From NCBI GenBank assembly GCA_022562895.1, contig JADFOK010000016.1:1-56750 (forward strand): a stretch of DNA of 56,750 nt, in the 5' to 3' direction. Below, one piece after another: positions 36,575-46,196 of this stretch; the stretch's first letter is position 1, and the number at the start of each line of letters is the position of its first letter. The position numbers and the translations under genes were made by a program. This stretch comes from Bacteroidota bacterium (GTDB lineage Bacteria; Bacteroidota; Bacteroidia; Flavobacteriales; Flavobacteriaceae). Below the pieces are notes generated by a model. That model was not told where the DNA came from. It saw only the letters and a program-made list of their open reading frames with translations, and made no database searches.

Positions 36575-37411
36575 TCAGAGCAACTCTATACCATCTTCTT
36601 TAATTACAATTTGCTTATTTTTATAAAGACTACCAATCGCTTTTTTAAAGCTTTTTTTACTTAATCCAAGATTTTCTTTAATGGTTTCAGGAGAAGATTT
36701 ATCGTGTAGTGGCAGAAAACCTCCTGTAGCTTTTAGTTCATCTAAAATATACTGAGCATTAGGTTCTATGCTTTTAAATCCAGGTGTTTGTATAACTATA
36801 TCAATTTTATTATCGTCCCGTATTTTCTTAACAAAGGCTTTAATACGGTCTCCGGTACGGATATCTTCAAAAATATCTTCGAGATATATAAGTCCTTTAT
36901 GTACCCCATTAATTATAACATTAGCACCTTTCTCAGTTAAATGTGTAACCAAAATATTAACTTCCTCAAATCTTTGAATTGTTAGGGTATCATTTTGTAA
37001 AAACTGGTTGGTTTTACTAGAGCCAGCCAATCTGTTGGTTTTCTCATCAAGGTATAAATACACAATATACCAGTTGTTAATTTTCATAGGTCTTGCTTGT
37101 TCCTTAAAAGAAACAAACAACTGCTTTTCAAGCCCCCAATCCATAAAAGCACCATGCTTTGTGACATCGCTACAATGCAAATACCCAAAAGTGTTTAATA
37201 AGACAAATGGTTCTAAAGTTGTGGCAACAGGTCGTTCTTCATTATCAAGGTAAATAAAAACACGTATTTCATCTCCAATATTATAACTTTCTGGTTTATA
37301 TTTATGGGGTAGTAATACTACTTCATCAGACTCCTCAACATTCCCAAGATATAAGCCCGGGTCTGTATCTCGTAATATAGTTAGTGTGTTGTGTTTTCCT
37401 ATTTCGAACAT
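36575..37411 (-). CDS. CvfB-like S1 RNA-binding protein
   Basis: A 278-residue cytoplasmic protein with the CvfB layout: tandem S1-type OB-fold units (about residues 1-210) and a C-terminal winged helix (about 215-278, ending KNKQIVIKEDGIELL). Typical segments are PGLYLGNVEESDEVVLLP, FGYLHCSDVTKHGAFMDWGLEKQLFV and KGLIYLEDIF. CvfB of Gram-positive bacteria affects gene expression through RNA, but the role in Bacteroidota is unknown. It is encoded 43 nt downstream of menD and has its own -7 box directly before the ATG. Confidence 0.88.
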   Translation of the reverse strand: MFEIGKHNTLTILRDTDPGLYLGNVEESDEVVLLPHKYKPESYNIGDEIRVFIYLDNEERPVATTLEPFVLLNTFGYLHCSDVTKHGAFMDWGLEKQLFVSFKEQARPMKINNWYIVYLYLDEKTNRLAGSSKTNQFLQNDTLTIQRFEEVNILVTHLTEKGANVIINGVHKGLIYLEDIFEDIRTGDRIKAFVKKIRDDNKIDIVIQTPGFKSIEPNAQYILDELKATGGFLPLHDKSSPETIKENLGLSKKSFKKAIGSLYKNKQIVIKEDGIELL

Positions 37412-37415
37412 ACCA

Positions 37416-37423
37416 CAAAGATA
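37416..37423 (-). promoter_or_regulatory. -7 box TATCTTTG of the CvfB-like gene
   Basis: An exact TAnnTTTG match with only 4 nt (TGGT) between its last base and the ATG. Transcription would begin at or next to the start codon, giving a leaderless mRNA. Confidence 0.5.
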
Positions 37424-37454
37424 ATATATAAGTTAAAGTGTTTTATTTATAAGA

Positions 37455-39140
37455 CTACTTTATAAAAGTAAAATAATCAAGCAAAATTTTATCGTTAACA
37501 TTTGAGGGGGTAAATATTTCTAAAAGCCTAGGTTTTTCAGAAATTTCAAATAAAGAGTTTAACTCAATATTAAGACTTAATTCATCGTTTGCAAATGAAT
37601 ATTTAAATCCAAACATAGAACAAATATGTTCTGCAGTATAATTATGTTTAGTTTCGAAAAAAGTATCAAAATGTTTTGCTTTTTTAGCATCCGGTAAAAT
37701 TCTAAAAATACCGCCTCCTTTATTATTAATTACAATTATCTTAAAGTCATTGGGAATATAATTATTCCATAATGCATTGCTATCGTAAAAGAAACCAATA
37801 TCTCCTGTTATTAGGACAGTAGGATGATGTGATGATTGAGCGGCACCAATAGCAGTACTTATGCACCCATCAATTCCACTAGTACCTCTATTGCAAAATA
37901 CTTTTAAACTCGTATCCAAATTAAAGAGTTGTGCATAGCGTATTGTGGTGCTATTACTAAGCTGCAATTGAATGTTCAAGGGAATACTTTTAAATATTTC
38001 TGAAAAAACTTTAAAATCTGAAAATGGAATTTCTTTTTCATAGGATCTGTGACGATTTTGTCTGTGTTCTTTTATCTTGAGCCAATTGGCTTGATAACTA
38101 ATTATAGTCTTTTCAGTTTTCTGTTCTTTAATTTTGCTAGGAAGAAGAAATTTCCTTAAAAATTCATTAGGGGAAGTCTTAAAATGATGCTTCAAAACAA
38201 AATAGGTGTTCAATGCATTTTTTGAATTTACATGCCAATGTTGATTTGGGGAATAATTTCGTAAAAATGCTTTTATTTTTTTTGATACTACCATTCCACC
38301 AAACGTAAGAAGGATATCGGGTTGTAAATCTTTAAAATCATCTTCTTCCAAAGGGGCAATAAGTTGATCTATTGAAGGAAAAAATGATTCATGATGTATG
38401 TTTGAAGTTGTTTCTGTTAAAACAATAACACTTTTATCCTTTGCTAGTATATCTAAATAGTGGTGTTCAATATTATTTGGATCCATTACCCCAATCAAAA
38501 TCATTTTCTTTTTCGATTTGGTCCATTGTTGAACAAAAGAAGATATATCTTCAGAAAAATCATCTGAAGAAATGGAAACCGGAATATTATTAAACTGCAT
38601 CTCAATTTCATCTACGGTTTCATATAAAGGTTCAGAAAAAGGAATATTGATATGAACGGGGCCTTGTAATTCAAAAGCAGAGTTTAAAGCCTTATTTATT
38701 ACCCTTTCATTATAATCTTGATGCTTCTTTCCTTCTTTACAATTTGCACTATAAAGGATATGATTTTCAAACACATTTTCTTGGCGAATAGTTTGTCCGT
38801 CACCAATGTCTATTAATTCAGCCGGACGATCTGCCGAAATCACGATCAAGGGAATATTGCTGTAAAATGCTTCGGCTATTGCTGGGTAATAATTGAGTAA
38901 CGCGGAACCTGAAGTACATACTAATACAATGGGTTTCTTGAGTTGTTGAGCCATACCCAATGCAAAAAAAGCAGCACTTCGCTCGTCAACTATACTAAAA
39001 TTTGTGAATAAAGGACTTTCAGAAAACCCAATGGTCAATGGAGCATTTCTGGAACCAGGGGAAATTACAACATGGTCAATCCCTTTTAAATGACATAATT
39101 GTGTAATGGTTTGGGATATAATTTTATTAGAAAATTTCAT
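37455..39140 (-). CDS. menD: 2-Succinyl-5-enolpyruvyl-6-hydroxy-3-cyclohexene-1-carboxylate synthase
   Basis: A 561-residue thiamine-diphosphate enzyme that joins 2-oxoglutarate and isochorismate in menaquinone synthesis. The N-terminus has VVISPGSRNAPLTIGF and the activating-Glu segment VDERSAAFFALGMA. The C-terminal cofactor motif is TGDIGFFYDSNALWNN (GD...N, near residue 440), and NRGTSGIDGCISTA precedes it. The length fits MenD. It follows menF by 30 nt, and a -7 box lies in that gap, so it may be transcribed both from the menI promoter and on its own. Confidence 0.96.
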   Translation of the reverse strand: MKFSNKIISQTITQLCHLKGIDHVVISPGSRNAPLTIGFSESPLFTNFSIVDERSAAFFALGMAQQLKKPIVLVCTSGSALLNYYPAIAEAFYSNIPLIVISADRPAELIDIGDGQTIRQENVFENHILYSANCKEGKKHQDYNERVINKALNSAFELQGPVHINIPFSEPLYETVDEIEMQFNNIPVSISSDDFSEDISSFVQQWTKSKKKMILIGVMDPNNIEHHYLDILAKDKSVIVLTETTSNIHHESFFPSIDQLIAPLEEDDFKDLQPDILLTFGGMVVSKKIKAFLRNYSPNQHWHVNSKNALNTYFVLKHHFKTSPNEFLRKFLLPSKIKEQKTEKTIISYQANWLKIKEHRQNRHRSYEKEIPFSDFKVFSEIFKSIPLNIQLQLSNSTTIRYAQLFNLDTSLKVFCNRGTSGIDGCISTAIGAAQSSHHPTVLITGDIGFFYDSNALWNNYIPNDFKIIVINNKGGGIFRILPDAKKAKHFDTFFETKHNYTAEHICSMFGFKYSFANDELSLNIELNSLFEISEKPRLLEIFTPSNVNDKILLDYFTFIK

Positions 39141-39144
39141 TATT

Positions 39145-39152
39145 CAAAGATA
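39145..39152 (-). promoter_or_regulatory. -7 box TATCTTTG of menD
   Basis: An exact TAnnTTTG match in the menF-menD gap, with 4 nt (AATA) between its last base and the ATG. It has the same spacing as the CvfB-like gene box and implies a leaderless internal transcript. Confidence 0.45.
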
Positions 39153-39170
39153 CAAAGACCAGCAGGATTA

Positions 39171-40238
39171 TTAAAGCATTGGTTGTAGTACCTGCAACAT
39201 TGTTTCTAATTTATGTTGTGTTTCTATCCACTCACTTTTGGGTTTAGATGTTTTAGTAATACCTGCACCTGCAAATAATTTTGCTGAATCGTTTTCAATT
39301 TTCATACAGCGTAGATTTACAAACAGTTTTGAACAAGAATCTTTTTCACAAATAGGTCCTAAAAATCCTGTATAAAATTCCCGATTATAACCTTCATTCT
39401 CTAATATAAATAATTTAGCTAAATTTTGAGGAGTGCCACAAACTGCAGGAGTAGGGTGCAACGTTGACGTTATTTTAGATAGTGTTGTCTTTCTTTTTTT
39501 AAGTATCCCAGTAATATCTGTACGTAAATGTATCAAAGAAGCTGCACGGTGATTATAGGTTTTAGATATTTTTACTACTGCAGTAACTTTTTGCAATCGG
39601 GTGGAAATATCGTCTACTACCAATTGTTGTTCTTCTATTTCTTTATATGACCATTTTGGTGCAATATTTTCTTTATATTTTTGAGTTCCGGCTAGTGCCA
39701 TAGTTGTAAATGAGGGTCCCTCAGTTTTCACTAAAAGTTCGGGAGAGGCTCCACACCATAGGCTTGTTTTGGGATGATACCAAACATAACTAAAAGCTGT
39801 CGGGTATAAATTAAATAAACGTTCTATAAGTTTTGTAATTTGAAAAGAATCCAAGGAAACTTTAATATTTCTAGAAACTACAATTTTAGATATTTTGCTA
39901 GAATTTATAGCATTAATGGTATTCTCTACTAATTGGCGGTAGTTTTCTTTTTCAGAAATATCTTCAGCTATAACTAATTTCATCTGCAAAATATTCTCCT
40001 TGTGAATATCAGCTTCAAGAACTACTCCTTTTTCCTCCGGAATACAAATAGCCTTATCACTATAATTAAAAGGTGCAAAAACAAAACTTTTTTCTTTAAA
40101 ATCCTCAGTGGTATAAAGCTTTTTATCATTCTGCAAATAAACTAATATTGATTCGCTATCCGGTAAAGAAAAAACTACAATTGGTAGTTTCTTATTATAA
40201 TGATCAGCTATTTTTTCTAAAAGAAGCGTGTATTCCAT
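39171..40238 (-). CDS. menF: Isochorismate synthase
   Basis: A 355-residue chorismate-utilising enzyme that isomerises chorismate to isochorismate, the first step of menaquinone synthesis. Marks of the fold are SKIVVSRNIKV (near 118), WCGASPELLVKTEG (near 163), TMALAGTQKY, HPTPAVCGTP (near 264) and the C-terminal FAGAGITKTSKPKSEWIET. It is shorter than Escherichia coli MenF (about 430), because the N-terminal domain is reduced, as in other Bacteroidota. Salicylate or anthranilate synthesis is less likely because menD follows directly. An 8-nt gap separates it from menI. Confidence 0.93.
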   Translation of the reverse strand: MEYTLLLEKIADHYNKKLPIVVFSLPDSESILVYLQNDKKLYTTEDFKEKSFVFAPFNYSDKAICIPEEKGVVLEADIHKENILQMKLVIAEDISEKENYRQLVENTINAINSSKISKIVVSRNIKVSLDSFQITKLIERLFNLYPTAFSYVWYHPKTSLWCGASPELLVKTEGPSFTTMALAGTQKYKENIAPKWSYKEIEEQQLVVDDISTRLQKVTAVVKISKTYNHRAASLIHLRTDITGILKKRKTTLSKITSTLHPTPAVCGTPQNLAKLFILENEGYNREFYTGFLGPICEKDSCSKLFVNLRCMKIENDSAKLFAGAGITKTSKPKSEWIETQHKLETMLQVLQPML

Positions 40239-40246
40239 AGTAAATT

Positions 40247-40666
40247 TTATTGATAAAATGCAATAGTAGTAAGCTTTATTATAGAGACGAGTTCATCGTT
40301 TTCATTTGTGATCCTTATCTGCCATAATTGAGTAGTACGCCCATTGTGTAATGCTGTTGCCCTTGCATATACATAACCATCTTTTACACTTTTTACATGG
40401 TTTGCAGAAATCACTATTCCACGAATACTTACAACTTCAGGACCCATAAAAACTATTGCTGCCGCACTTCCAATGCTTTCGGCTAATGCGACAGATGCTC
40501 CTCCATGCAAAATACCATCCGGTTGATGCACCCGTGAAGTTACTGGCATTTTTGCTATTAGAGAATCTTCTGTAACATCAATAAATTCAATACCCAAAGT
40601 TTCCATTAATGTGTTTTTACAGATGGCATTACATGAGGCAAGTATTTCTTCTTTGGATTTCTTCAT
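40247..40666 (-). CDS. menI: Hotdog-fold thioesterase, probable 1,4-dihydroxy-2-naphthoyl-CoA thioesterase
   Basis: A 139-residue hotdog thioesterase. The segment LHGGASVALAESIGSAAA carries the catalytic Glu in the same setting as Escherichia coli MenI/YdiI, and the later ALHNGRTTQLWQIRI also corresponds to that protein. It should release CoA from DHNA-CoA, the product of MenB. Its place as first gene of a menI-menF-menD set (8-nt gap to menF) supports this. PaaI-type phenylacetyl-CoA thioesterase is the alternative, but no phenylacetate genes are nearby. Confidence 0.87.
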   Translation of the reverse strand: MKKSKEEILASCNAICKNTLMETLGIEFIDVTEDSLIAKMPVTSRVHQPDGILHGGASVALAESIGSAAAIVFMGPEVVSIRGIVISANHVKSVKDGYVYARATALHNGRTTQLWQIRITNENDELVSIIKLTTIAFYQ

Positions 40667-40684
40667 ATTATTAATTTACATTTG
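40652..40684 (+). promoter_or_regulatory. Promoter of the serine hydrolase gene (TTTG and TACATTTG)
   Basis: TTTG at 40652-40655 and an exact -7 box TACATTTG at 40677-40684 are separated by 21 nt, close to the Bacteroidota arrangement. The leader would be about 20 nt. The -33 element lies within the first codons of menI, which runs the other way. Confidence 0.55.
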
Positions 40685-40710
40685 TAAAAATACAAAATGG
40701 AAAACTTACT

Positions 40711-41352
40711 ATGGCATTAGAAAAGAAAGTTATTTATACAACTTCAAATACCTATTCTACCCTTAATACATATACAGATAAAACAAAAAATGTTTGGTTC
40801 GTTTTTCATGGTATGGGATATTTAAGTAAATTCTTTATTAAATATTTTTTGCATCTTAACCCTATAGAAAATTTTATTATCGCACCACAGGCACAATCAA
40901 AATATTATCAGGGAAGTGACTTTAAACATGTAGGTGCTACCTGGTTAACAAAAGAAAATACATTAGAAGAAACAAAAAATGTATTGAATTATATCGATGA
41001 AGTTTATAAAGCAGAAAAACCTGAGCAAATGCCACATTTTATTGTATTAGGATTTTCTCAAGGCGTTTCTATTGCTACACGCTGGATTGCAAGTAGAAAA
41101 ATTGAATGTAATCATATTGTGTTGCACTCCGGTGGTATACCCAAGGAATTGAAACCTGAAGACTTTTCCTTTTTTAAGGATTCTGTAAAGGTGACCTTCC
41201 TCTATGGCAATAAAGATCAATACATTAATAAAGCCCGTAAAAAAGAGGAACTTCTAAAAGGGAAACATTTGTTCGGAAATCATTTAAATATTCATGTTTT
41301 TGAAGGGATACACGAAGTGAATACCGATTTTCTAACTAAAATCTCCAATTAA
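40711..41352 (+). CDS. Alpha/beta-hydrolase, phospholipase/carboxylesterase type
   Basis: A 213-residue cytoplasmic serine hydrolase. The nucleophile elbow is GFSQG near residue 111, the acid is probably Asp in YGNKDQY near 170, and the His is in GIHEVN near 203. The oxyanion segment FVFHGMGYLS is near residue 31. The family covers esterases and lysophospholipases, and the true substrate cannot be told. It is divergent from the men genes. MenH, an alpha/beta-hydrolase of menaquinone synthesis, was considered, but the typical MenH motifs were not seen. Confidence 0.85.
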   Translation: MALEKKVIYTTSNTYSTLNTYTDKTKNVWFVFHGMGYLSKFFIKYFLHLNPIENFIIAPQAQSKYYQGSDFKHVGATWLTKENTLEETKNVLNYIDEVYKAEKPEQMPHFIVLGFSQGVSIATRWIASRKIECNHIVLHSGGIPKELKPEDFSFFKDSVKVTFLYGNKDQYINKARKKEELLKGKHLFGNHLNIHVFEGIHEVNTDFLTKISN

Positions 41353-41410
41353 ATTAACTCACAAGATATAATTTGAAGGATTATTTATTTAAAATAAAAT
41401 ATAATATTTA

Positions 41411-41692
41411 TCAGTCGTGATCATGTTCCTCAGTATCGTCTTCGGTTTTTTTCTTTTTTAAATCCATACTACAAACAGGGCATTTACCGGGTTTATCGTA
41501 AGTCTTACCATGCTCACAATCCATTGTACATTGATAAACTGCTGCTATCATATCATTATCTTCTTTTATTTCAACATCTTCTTCATAATCTTTAACTATT
41601 TCTTCTTTAACTTCTTTATTTTCATCTTTACAAGATGTCATTGTTACTCCTAAAGCAAATACTACTACAATCACTACAATTATTTTTTTCAT
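41411..41692 (-). CDS. Small lipoprotein with heavy-metal-binding domain
   Basis: A 93-residue protein from the preferred ATG (MKKIIVVIVVV); an upstream in-frame ATG would add 8 residues before the signal peptide. The signal ends GVTMTSC, a lipobox. An acidic linker leads to the metal-binding unit YQCTMDCEHGKTYDKPGKCPVCSMDL, which has the Cys-x-Met...CPVCxMDL pattern found in copper-island proteins, and a His/Asp tail (EEHDHD). It probably sequesters Cu or another soft metal in the periplasm. It is the last gene of the island, 27 nt after cusB. Confidence 0.85.
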   Translation of the reverse strand: MKKIIVVIVVVFALGVTMTSCKDENKEVKEEIVKDYEEDVEIKEDNDMIAAVYQCTMDCEHGKTYDKPGKCPVCSMDLKKKKTEDDTEEHDHD

Positions 41693-41719
41693 TTTTATAG
41701 ATATTATTTTAAACATTAT

Positions 41720-42955
41720 TTATTTATTATTTTTATTCATCATACTTTTTTTACCGGAGAGCTGTGCTGCTGCATCTACAGTAAATGTTCCATTTGTAAC
41801 TACTTCTTCCCCATTTTTAATACCTGATAATATATTATAACCGCCATTTATTTCACTGCCCAATATAACCTCTCTAACTTCAAAAACGGGTTCTTCACTT
41901 TTCAACTTCACGTACACTACAGATCTTTTCCCAGTCCATAACACAGCCGATTTAGGTACCGTGATATATGTTTTCGCTATATTATTAGAAATTTTAAATT
42001 TCAAAACACCTTTTATAAACATACCCGGTTTCAGAGTTCCTTTTTTATTATTAAGCTCGGCTCTTACAGTTACAGTTCTTGTACTTGAGTTTAATATAGG
42101 GTCTATAAACGACACAATAGCGTTTATTTCTTCAGAAGGATTTACATTGGTTGTTATGATTATTTCATCTCCTTTCTTAATTAAAGAAAGTTGTTTTTCA
42201 TAAGCATCAAATTCAGCCCAAACGGTATTTAAGTTTGCTATTCTAAAAAGTTCTTCTCCTTCTTTTACATGATTTCCTTCCTCCACCATTTTCATAGTTA
42301 CCACTCCTGTAACATTTGCATATACTGGAAAATTAGTAATTACTTTTTTAGATGACTCAATTTTATTTATCTGTTTTTCAGAAAGTTTCCAAAGCTTTAA
42401 TTTATTTCGTACTGCATTATACAAATTAGGCTGAGAACTTTTCATTTCAAGTGCTATAAGCAATTCGCTTTGAGCGCTTACTAATTCCGGAGAATAAATA
42501 AGTGCCAGGAGTTGTCCGCTTTTTACAGTTTCTCCTGTAGAACTTATATATAATTTTTCTATCCTTCCGGCAAAATGAGCTGTTTGTATGGCATTTTCTT
42601 TTTCATTTTCCTGAATCTTCCCTGATAATACTAAACTACTTGTAAGAGTCGAACTTTCACCAACCACAATTGTTTCAATATTTGCTAATGCTATGGCATT
42701 TTTTGACATTTTGAAGGAGTTTATCGATAATCCATCGTCGGTTTCAGTCCTTGGAATTAAATCCATTCCGCAAATTGGACAAGAACCAAATTCAGGTAAA
42801 TCTATATTCGGATGCATGGAACAGGTCCAATGTTCAGTAGTAGATTCTGTAGTCTCATGATTATGTTCTTCTACTTTGTTTGAACTACCAAAAATTAACC
42901 ATCCTAATAGGAGACCAATTGTTAAAATTCCGATGTAAATGCTATATTTTTTCAT
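41720..42955 (-). CDS. cusB: CusB-type periplasmic adaptor of an RND metal efflux system
   Basis: A 411-residue membrane-fusion protein that links the RND pump CusA to the outer-membrane channel. One N-terminal transmembrane anchor (residues 5-23) is followed by a heavy-metal-binding unit, [24 protein letters not shown] (residues 43-66). Lipoyl/barrel-sandwich and helical-hairpin segments follow (IEKLYISSTGETVKSGQLLALIYSPELVSAQ). It lies in the same island and orientation as cusA and cusC, but seven genes away from cusC, beside copA and DUF2911. Confidence 0.92.
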   Translation of the reverse strand: MKKYSIYIGILTIGLLLGWLIFGSSNKVEEHNHETTESTTEHWTCSMHPNIDLPEFGSCPICGMDLIPRTETDDGLSINSFKMSKNAIALANIETIVVGESSTLTSSLVLSGKIQENEKENAIQTAHFAGRIEKLYISSTGETVKSGQLLALIYSPELVSAQSELLIALEMKSSQPNLYNAVRNKLKLWKLSEKQINKIESSKKVITNFPVYANVTGVVTMKMVEEGNHVKEGEELFRIANLNTVWAEFDAYEKQLSLIKKGDEIIITTNVNPSEEINAIVSFIDPILNSSTRTVTVRAELNNKKGTLKPGMFIKGVLKFKISNNIAKTYITVPKSAVLWTGKRSVVYVKLKSEEPVFEVREVILGSEINGGYNILSGIKNGEEVVTNGTFTVDAAAQLSGKKSMMNKNNK

Positions 42956-43000
42956 CTTAATTTATTTAAATGTGTTATATAATAACTATTCTGGATTATG

Positions 43001-43597
43001 TTATTGTTTAACCTCAAAAGGAAATTGTACCGTAACTTTTTCCCATGATAATGATATACTACCACTAGTGTTTGTGTTTTTTGTAACCTTATATTCCAAA
43101 TGTTCTTGTATGTTTTCAGACAATTCCGGGCTTACAGTAAATCTTAAGACATCATCGTTTTGGTCGTATTCGTCTTTTCCATGCTGCTCCCAATTTTTAT
43201 TAAGTATAACAGTCCAATCTCCTTTTGATGGTATTGTAAAGAAACCGTATTTTCCTGCTGGAAGTGTTTTTCCATCTATTAGTAAATCTTTATTCGTTTC
43301 TAACCATGTTGCCATATGTGCACCAGATTGCCATATACTATCATAACGTACTAAGCCTCCAAATATAATTCTATCTCTAACACCCGGCGAAGAATAATCG
43401 ATATGTATATGAGCGCCGCCAATCATATTCATAGTTGCTGTGTGTGGACTTAAAGGCTTTTTCTTGGTAGAATCTTCTGGTTTTTCTATTTGATGTTCTT
43501 CATGATTCATTTCTGAATTCATTTTTTCCTTGGTTTCAGATTTACATCCAAAAGCCAAAAGGATTACTACGATACTTACTATTTTTAAATACTTCAT
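43001..43597 (-). CDS. DUF2911 lipoprotein
   Basis: A 198-residue exported protein with lipobox-like LAFGCKS and a His/Met/Lys-rich linker (MNSEMNHEEHQ). It then has a DUF2911 domain: HIHIDYSSPGVRDRIIFGGLVRYDSIWQSGA and LPAGKYGFFTIPSKGDWTVILNKNWEQHG. The function of DUF2911 is unknown. The linker and its place between cusB and copA suggest a metal-related role for this copy. The gap to copA is 20 nt. Confidence 0.85.
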   Translation of the reverse strand: MKYLKIVSIVVILLAFGCKSETKEKMNSEMNHEEHQIEKPEDSTKKKPLSPHTATMNMIGGAHIHIDYSSPGVRDRIIFGGLVRYDSIWQSGAHMATWLETNKDLLIDGKTLPAGKYGFFTIPSKGDWTVILNKNWEQHGKDEYDQNDDVLRFTVSPELSENIQEHLEYKVTKNTNTSGSISLSWEKVTVQFPFEVKQ

Positions 43598-43617
43598 TTT
43601 AATTTATTTAATTATTA

Positions 43618-46116
43618 CTATATATATAATTTTACATTTCTTAATCTCAAAGAGTTTATAATCACCGAAACAGAACTAAAACTCATGGCCGCTGCAGCAA
43701 TCATTGGTGAAAGTAATAGACCAAAAGCAGGGTATAAAGCTCCTGCTGCAATAGGCACTCCCAATACGTTATATATAAAGGCGAAAAACAAATTTTGTTT
43801 AATATTTTTCATTACTTTTTTACCCAATTTTATTGCTTTTACAATACCTAATAAATCACCTTTAACTAAAGTTACCTCGGCACTTTCAATAGCCACATCA
43901 GTTCCGGTTCCCATAGCGATCCCAATATTTGCCTGAGCCAATGCAGGTGCATCGTTTATTCCATCTCCCGCCATAGCAACAACCTTACCTCTTTCTTGTA
44001 GCTCCTTAATAAAGTTTAACTTATCTTCTGGCAAATACTCTGCCTTATAGTTGGCAAGGTTTAGTTGATCAGCTACCGTTTTTGCGGTATTATTATTATC
44101 GCCGGTAAGCATAATCACTTCTATTCCTTCTTGTTGAAGTTTTGTTATTGCTTGCTTGCTTGATTCTTTGATAGCATCGGTAATAGAGACATAGCCTTCA
44201 ACTTTTCCGTTTATGGAAATATAAGATACTGTTTTACCCAACTTTTGCTCGGCGACAATTTCATTTTCTATGTGCTCTGAAACATGCGAATCCATCTGCT
44301 CCATAAGTTTTTTATTTCCTAAAACAATCTTTTTACTTGCAACAGTACCTATTACTCCTTTTCCGGAAACAGCTTCAAAATCATCAACAGGTATCAGTTC
44401 TACATTTTTGCTTTTTCCATATTTTACAACAGCTTCTGCCAAAGGGTGTTCACTGTATTGATTTAGTGAAGCTATATATTGTAATAGCATTTTGTCATTA
44501 TTATTCGACAAATCAACTACCTTCTCTACCGATGGTTTACCTTCAGTAATTGTTCCTGTTTTATCTGTAATTAAAACTTCGACCTTATTTAAATTCTCCA
44601 AAGCTTCTGCATTTTTTATCAATACACCATTTTGAGCTCCTTTTCCAACTCCTACCATGACAGACATTGGTGTTGCCAGGCCTAAAGCACAGGGACAAGC
44701 AATAATCAGCACAGCAATTGCATTTACAAAGGCATATACCATAGAAGGGTCGGGACCAAAGGTGTACCAGATAATAAAAGTGATAATTGCTACAACAATT
44801 ACTATAAGTACAAAATATTTTGAGATTTTATCTGCTAATTTTTGAATTGGAGCTCTTGACCTACTTGCAGTATTTACCATTTGTATAATTTGAGAAAGCA
44901 ACGTTTCTGAACCTACTTTTTCAGCTTTCATTACAAATGATGTGTTCCCGTTTATGGTTCCTGAACTTACTGTATCACTCACCCCCTTATCTACAGGAAT
45001 AGGCTCTCCGGTAATCATAGATTCATCGATACTACTTTGGCCTTGGGTGATTATCCCGTCAACCGGGATTTTATCGCCGGGTTTTACACGCAATAAATCT
45101 CCTTTTTTTATATCGTGAATTGAAATTACTTTGTCGCCATCTGTTGTTACCAAAGTTGCTTCTGTAGGTGCTAATTTTAGTAACTCTTTAATAGCGCCAC
45201 TGGTTTGACTATGCGCTTTGGCTTCTAAAAGTTGCCCTAATAAGACTAAGGTTAAAATAACCGTAACGGCCTCAAAATAAACAAAAACAGTACCACTTTC
45301 GGTTTTAAATTGATCAGGAAATATATCTGGAAATAATAATGCGACAATACTAAAAAGAAAAGCTATACCAGCACCTATTCCTATAAGGGTAAACATATTT
45401 AGGTTCCAGGTTATAATAGATTTCCAGGCACGTTCAAAAAACATCCAGCACGTATAAAACACGATTGGAAGGGATAATAGTAATTGTACCCAATTCAAAG
45501 ACTCCTGTGAAAACGTTTTACCCAAAGGATTACCCGGAATTAAATCTGCCATAGCAATTATGAAAATTGGAACCGTAAATAAAACGGAGATTTTCATTTT
45601 TGTAAGTAGTTTTTGATAGGTTTTATTTTCCTCACTTTCAACAGGTTCCATAGGAACCAGATCCATTCCACAAATTGGACAAGAACCCATTTCATCTTTA
45701 ATAATCTCCGGGTGCATCGGGCAGGTATATTGTGAAGCTATAACTAATTTTGGTTGCTCAATTAAATCCATTCCACAGACAGGGCATCTTCCTGCCTCGT
45801 CGTAGGTTTTATCACCTTCGCAATGCATTGGGCAATAAAAAATGCCGTTTCCATCCTTTACTTGTTGATGCATATGATGGTTGTGTGAATGCATATTTTT
45901 GTGACCCGGTAAATCAATAGTGTAATGCAATCCTTCTTTTAATAAGGTTTCTTGTAATTTTTCGATAGAAATGTGTGATGACATTTCAATTTCTACCACT
46001 CCTTTCTTTAAATCTGCTGTTACTTGGGTAATTTCTTTTAAATTACCCAAAGCACTCTCGACATTAGTTTTACAACCAACATAAGTCATTCCTGATATTT
46101 TATACGTGTGTTTCAT
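43618..46116 (-). CDS. copA: Copper-exporting P1B-type ATPase
   Basis: An 832-residue pump that moves Cu(I) (or Ag) from cytosol to periplasm. In order: an HMA domain (residues 1-70), a His-rich linker, two heavy-metal-binding units (about 92-117 and 130-155, both ending CP(V/I)CGMDL), eight helices, the CPC ion site in [13 protein letters not shown] (near 475), phosphorylation loop [10 protein letters not shown] (near 517) and [11 protein letters not shown] (near 717). In the HMA domain the usual GMTCxxC reads GMTYVGC: a TAT codon replaces the first Cys, so that domain probably cannot bind Cu in the normal way. It follows the AraC gene by 80 nt. Confidence 0.96.
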   Translation of the reverse strand: MKHTYKISGMTYVGCKTNVESALGNLKEITQVTADLKKGVVEIEMSSHISIEKLQETLLKEGLHYTIDLPGHKNMHSHNHHMHQQVKDGNGIFYCPMHCEGDKTYDEAGRCPVCGMDLIEQPKLVIASQYTCPMHPEIIKDEMGSCPICGMDLVPMEPVESEENKTYQKLLTKMKISVLFTVPIFIIAMADLIPGNPLGKTFSQESLNWVQLLLSLPIVFYTCWMFFERAWKSIITWNLNMFTLIGIGAGIAFLFSIVALLFPDIFPDQFKTESGTVFVYFEAVTVILTLVLLGQLLEAKAHSQTSGAIKELLKLAPTEATLVTTDGDKVISIHDIKKGDLLRVKPGDKIPVDGIITQGQSSIDESMITGEPIPVDKGVSDTVSSGTINGNTSFVMKAEKVGSETLLSQIIQMVNTASRSRAPIQKLADKISKYFVLIVIVVAIITFIIWYTFGPDPSMVYAFVNAIAVLIIACPCALGLATPMSVMVGVGKGAQNGVLIKNAEALENLNKVEVLITDKTGTITEGKPSVEKVVDLSNNNDKMLLQYIASLNQYSEHPLAEAVVKYGKSKNVELIPVDDFEAVSGKGVIGTVASKKIVLGNKKLMEQMDSHVSEHIENEIVAEQKLGKTVSYISINGKVEGYVSITDAIKESSKQAITKLQQEGIEVIMLTGDNNNTAKTVADQLNLANYKAEYLPEDKLNFIKELQERGKVVAMAGDGINDAPALAQANIGIAMGTGTDVAIESAEVTLVKGDLLGIVKAIKLGKKVMKNIKQNLFFAFIYNVLGVPIAAGALYPAFGLLLSPMIAAAAMSFSSVSVIINSLRLRNVKLYI

Positions 46117-46196
46117 AATTTTTTCTTAATAAAATTCTATTTGTTTTAATCGGCAAATTTCCTTTTACTTCAGAATTTGTTTGTGCATAATATTGG

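Noticed and set aside
42939..43346. 135-codon plus-strand frame opposite the DUF2911 gene and the cusB start
   Set aside because: It is antisense to a well-supported lipoprotein gene, and its composition (many Ser, Phe, Cys) is that of a shadow frame.
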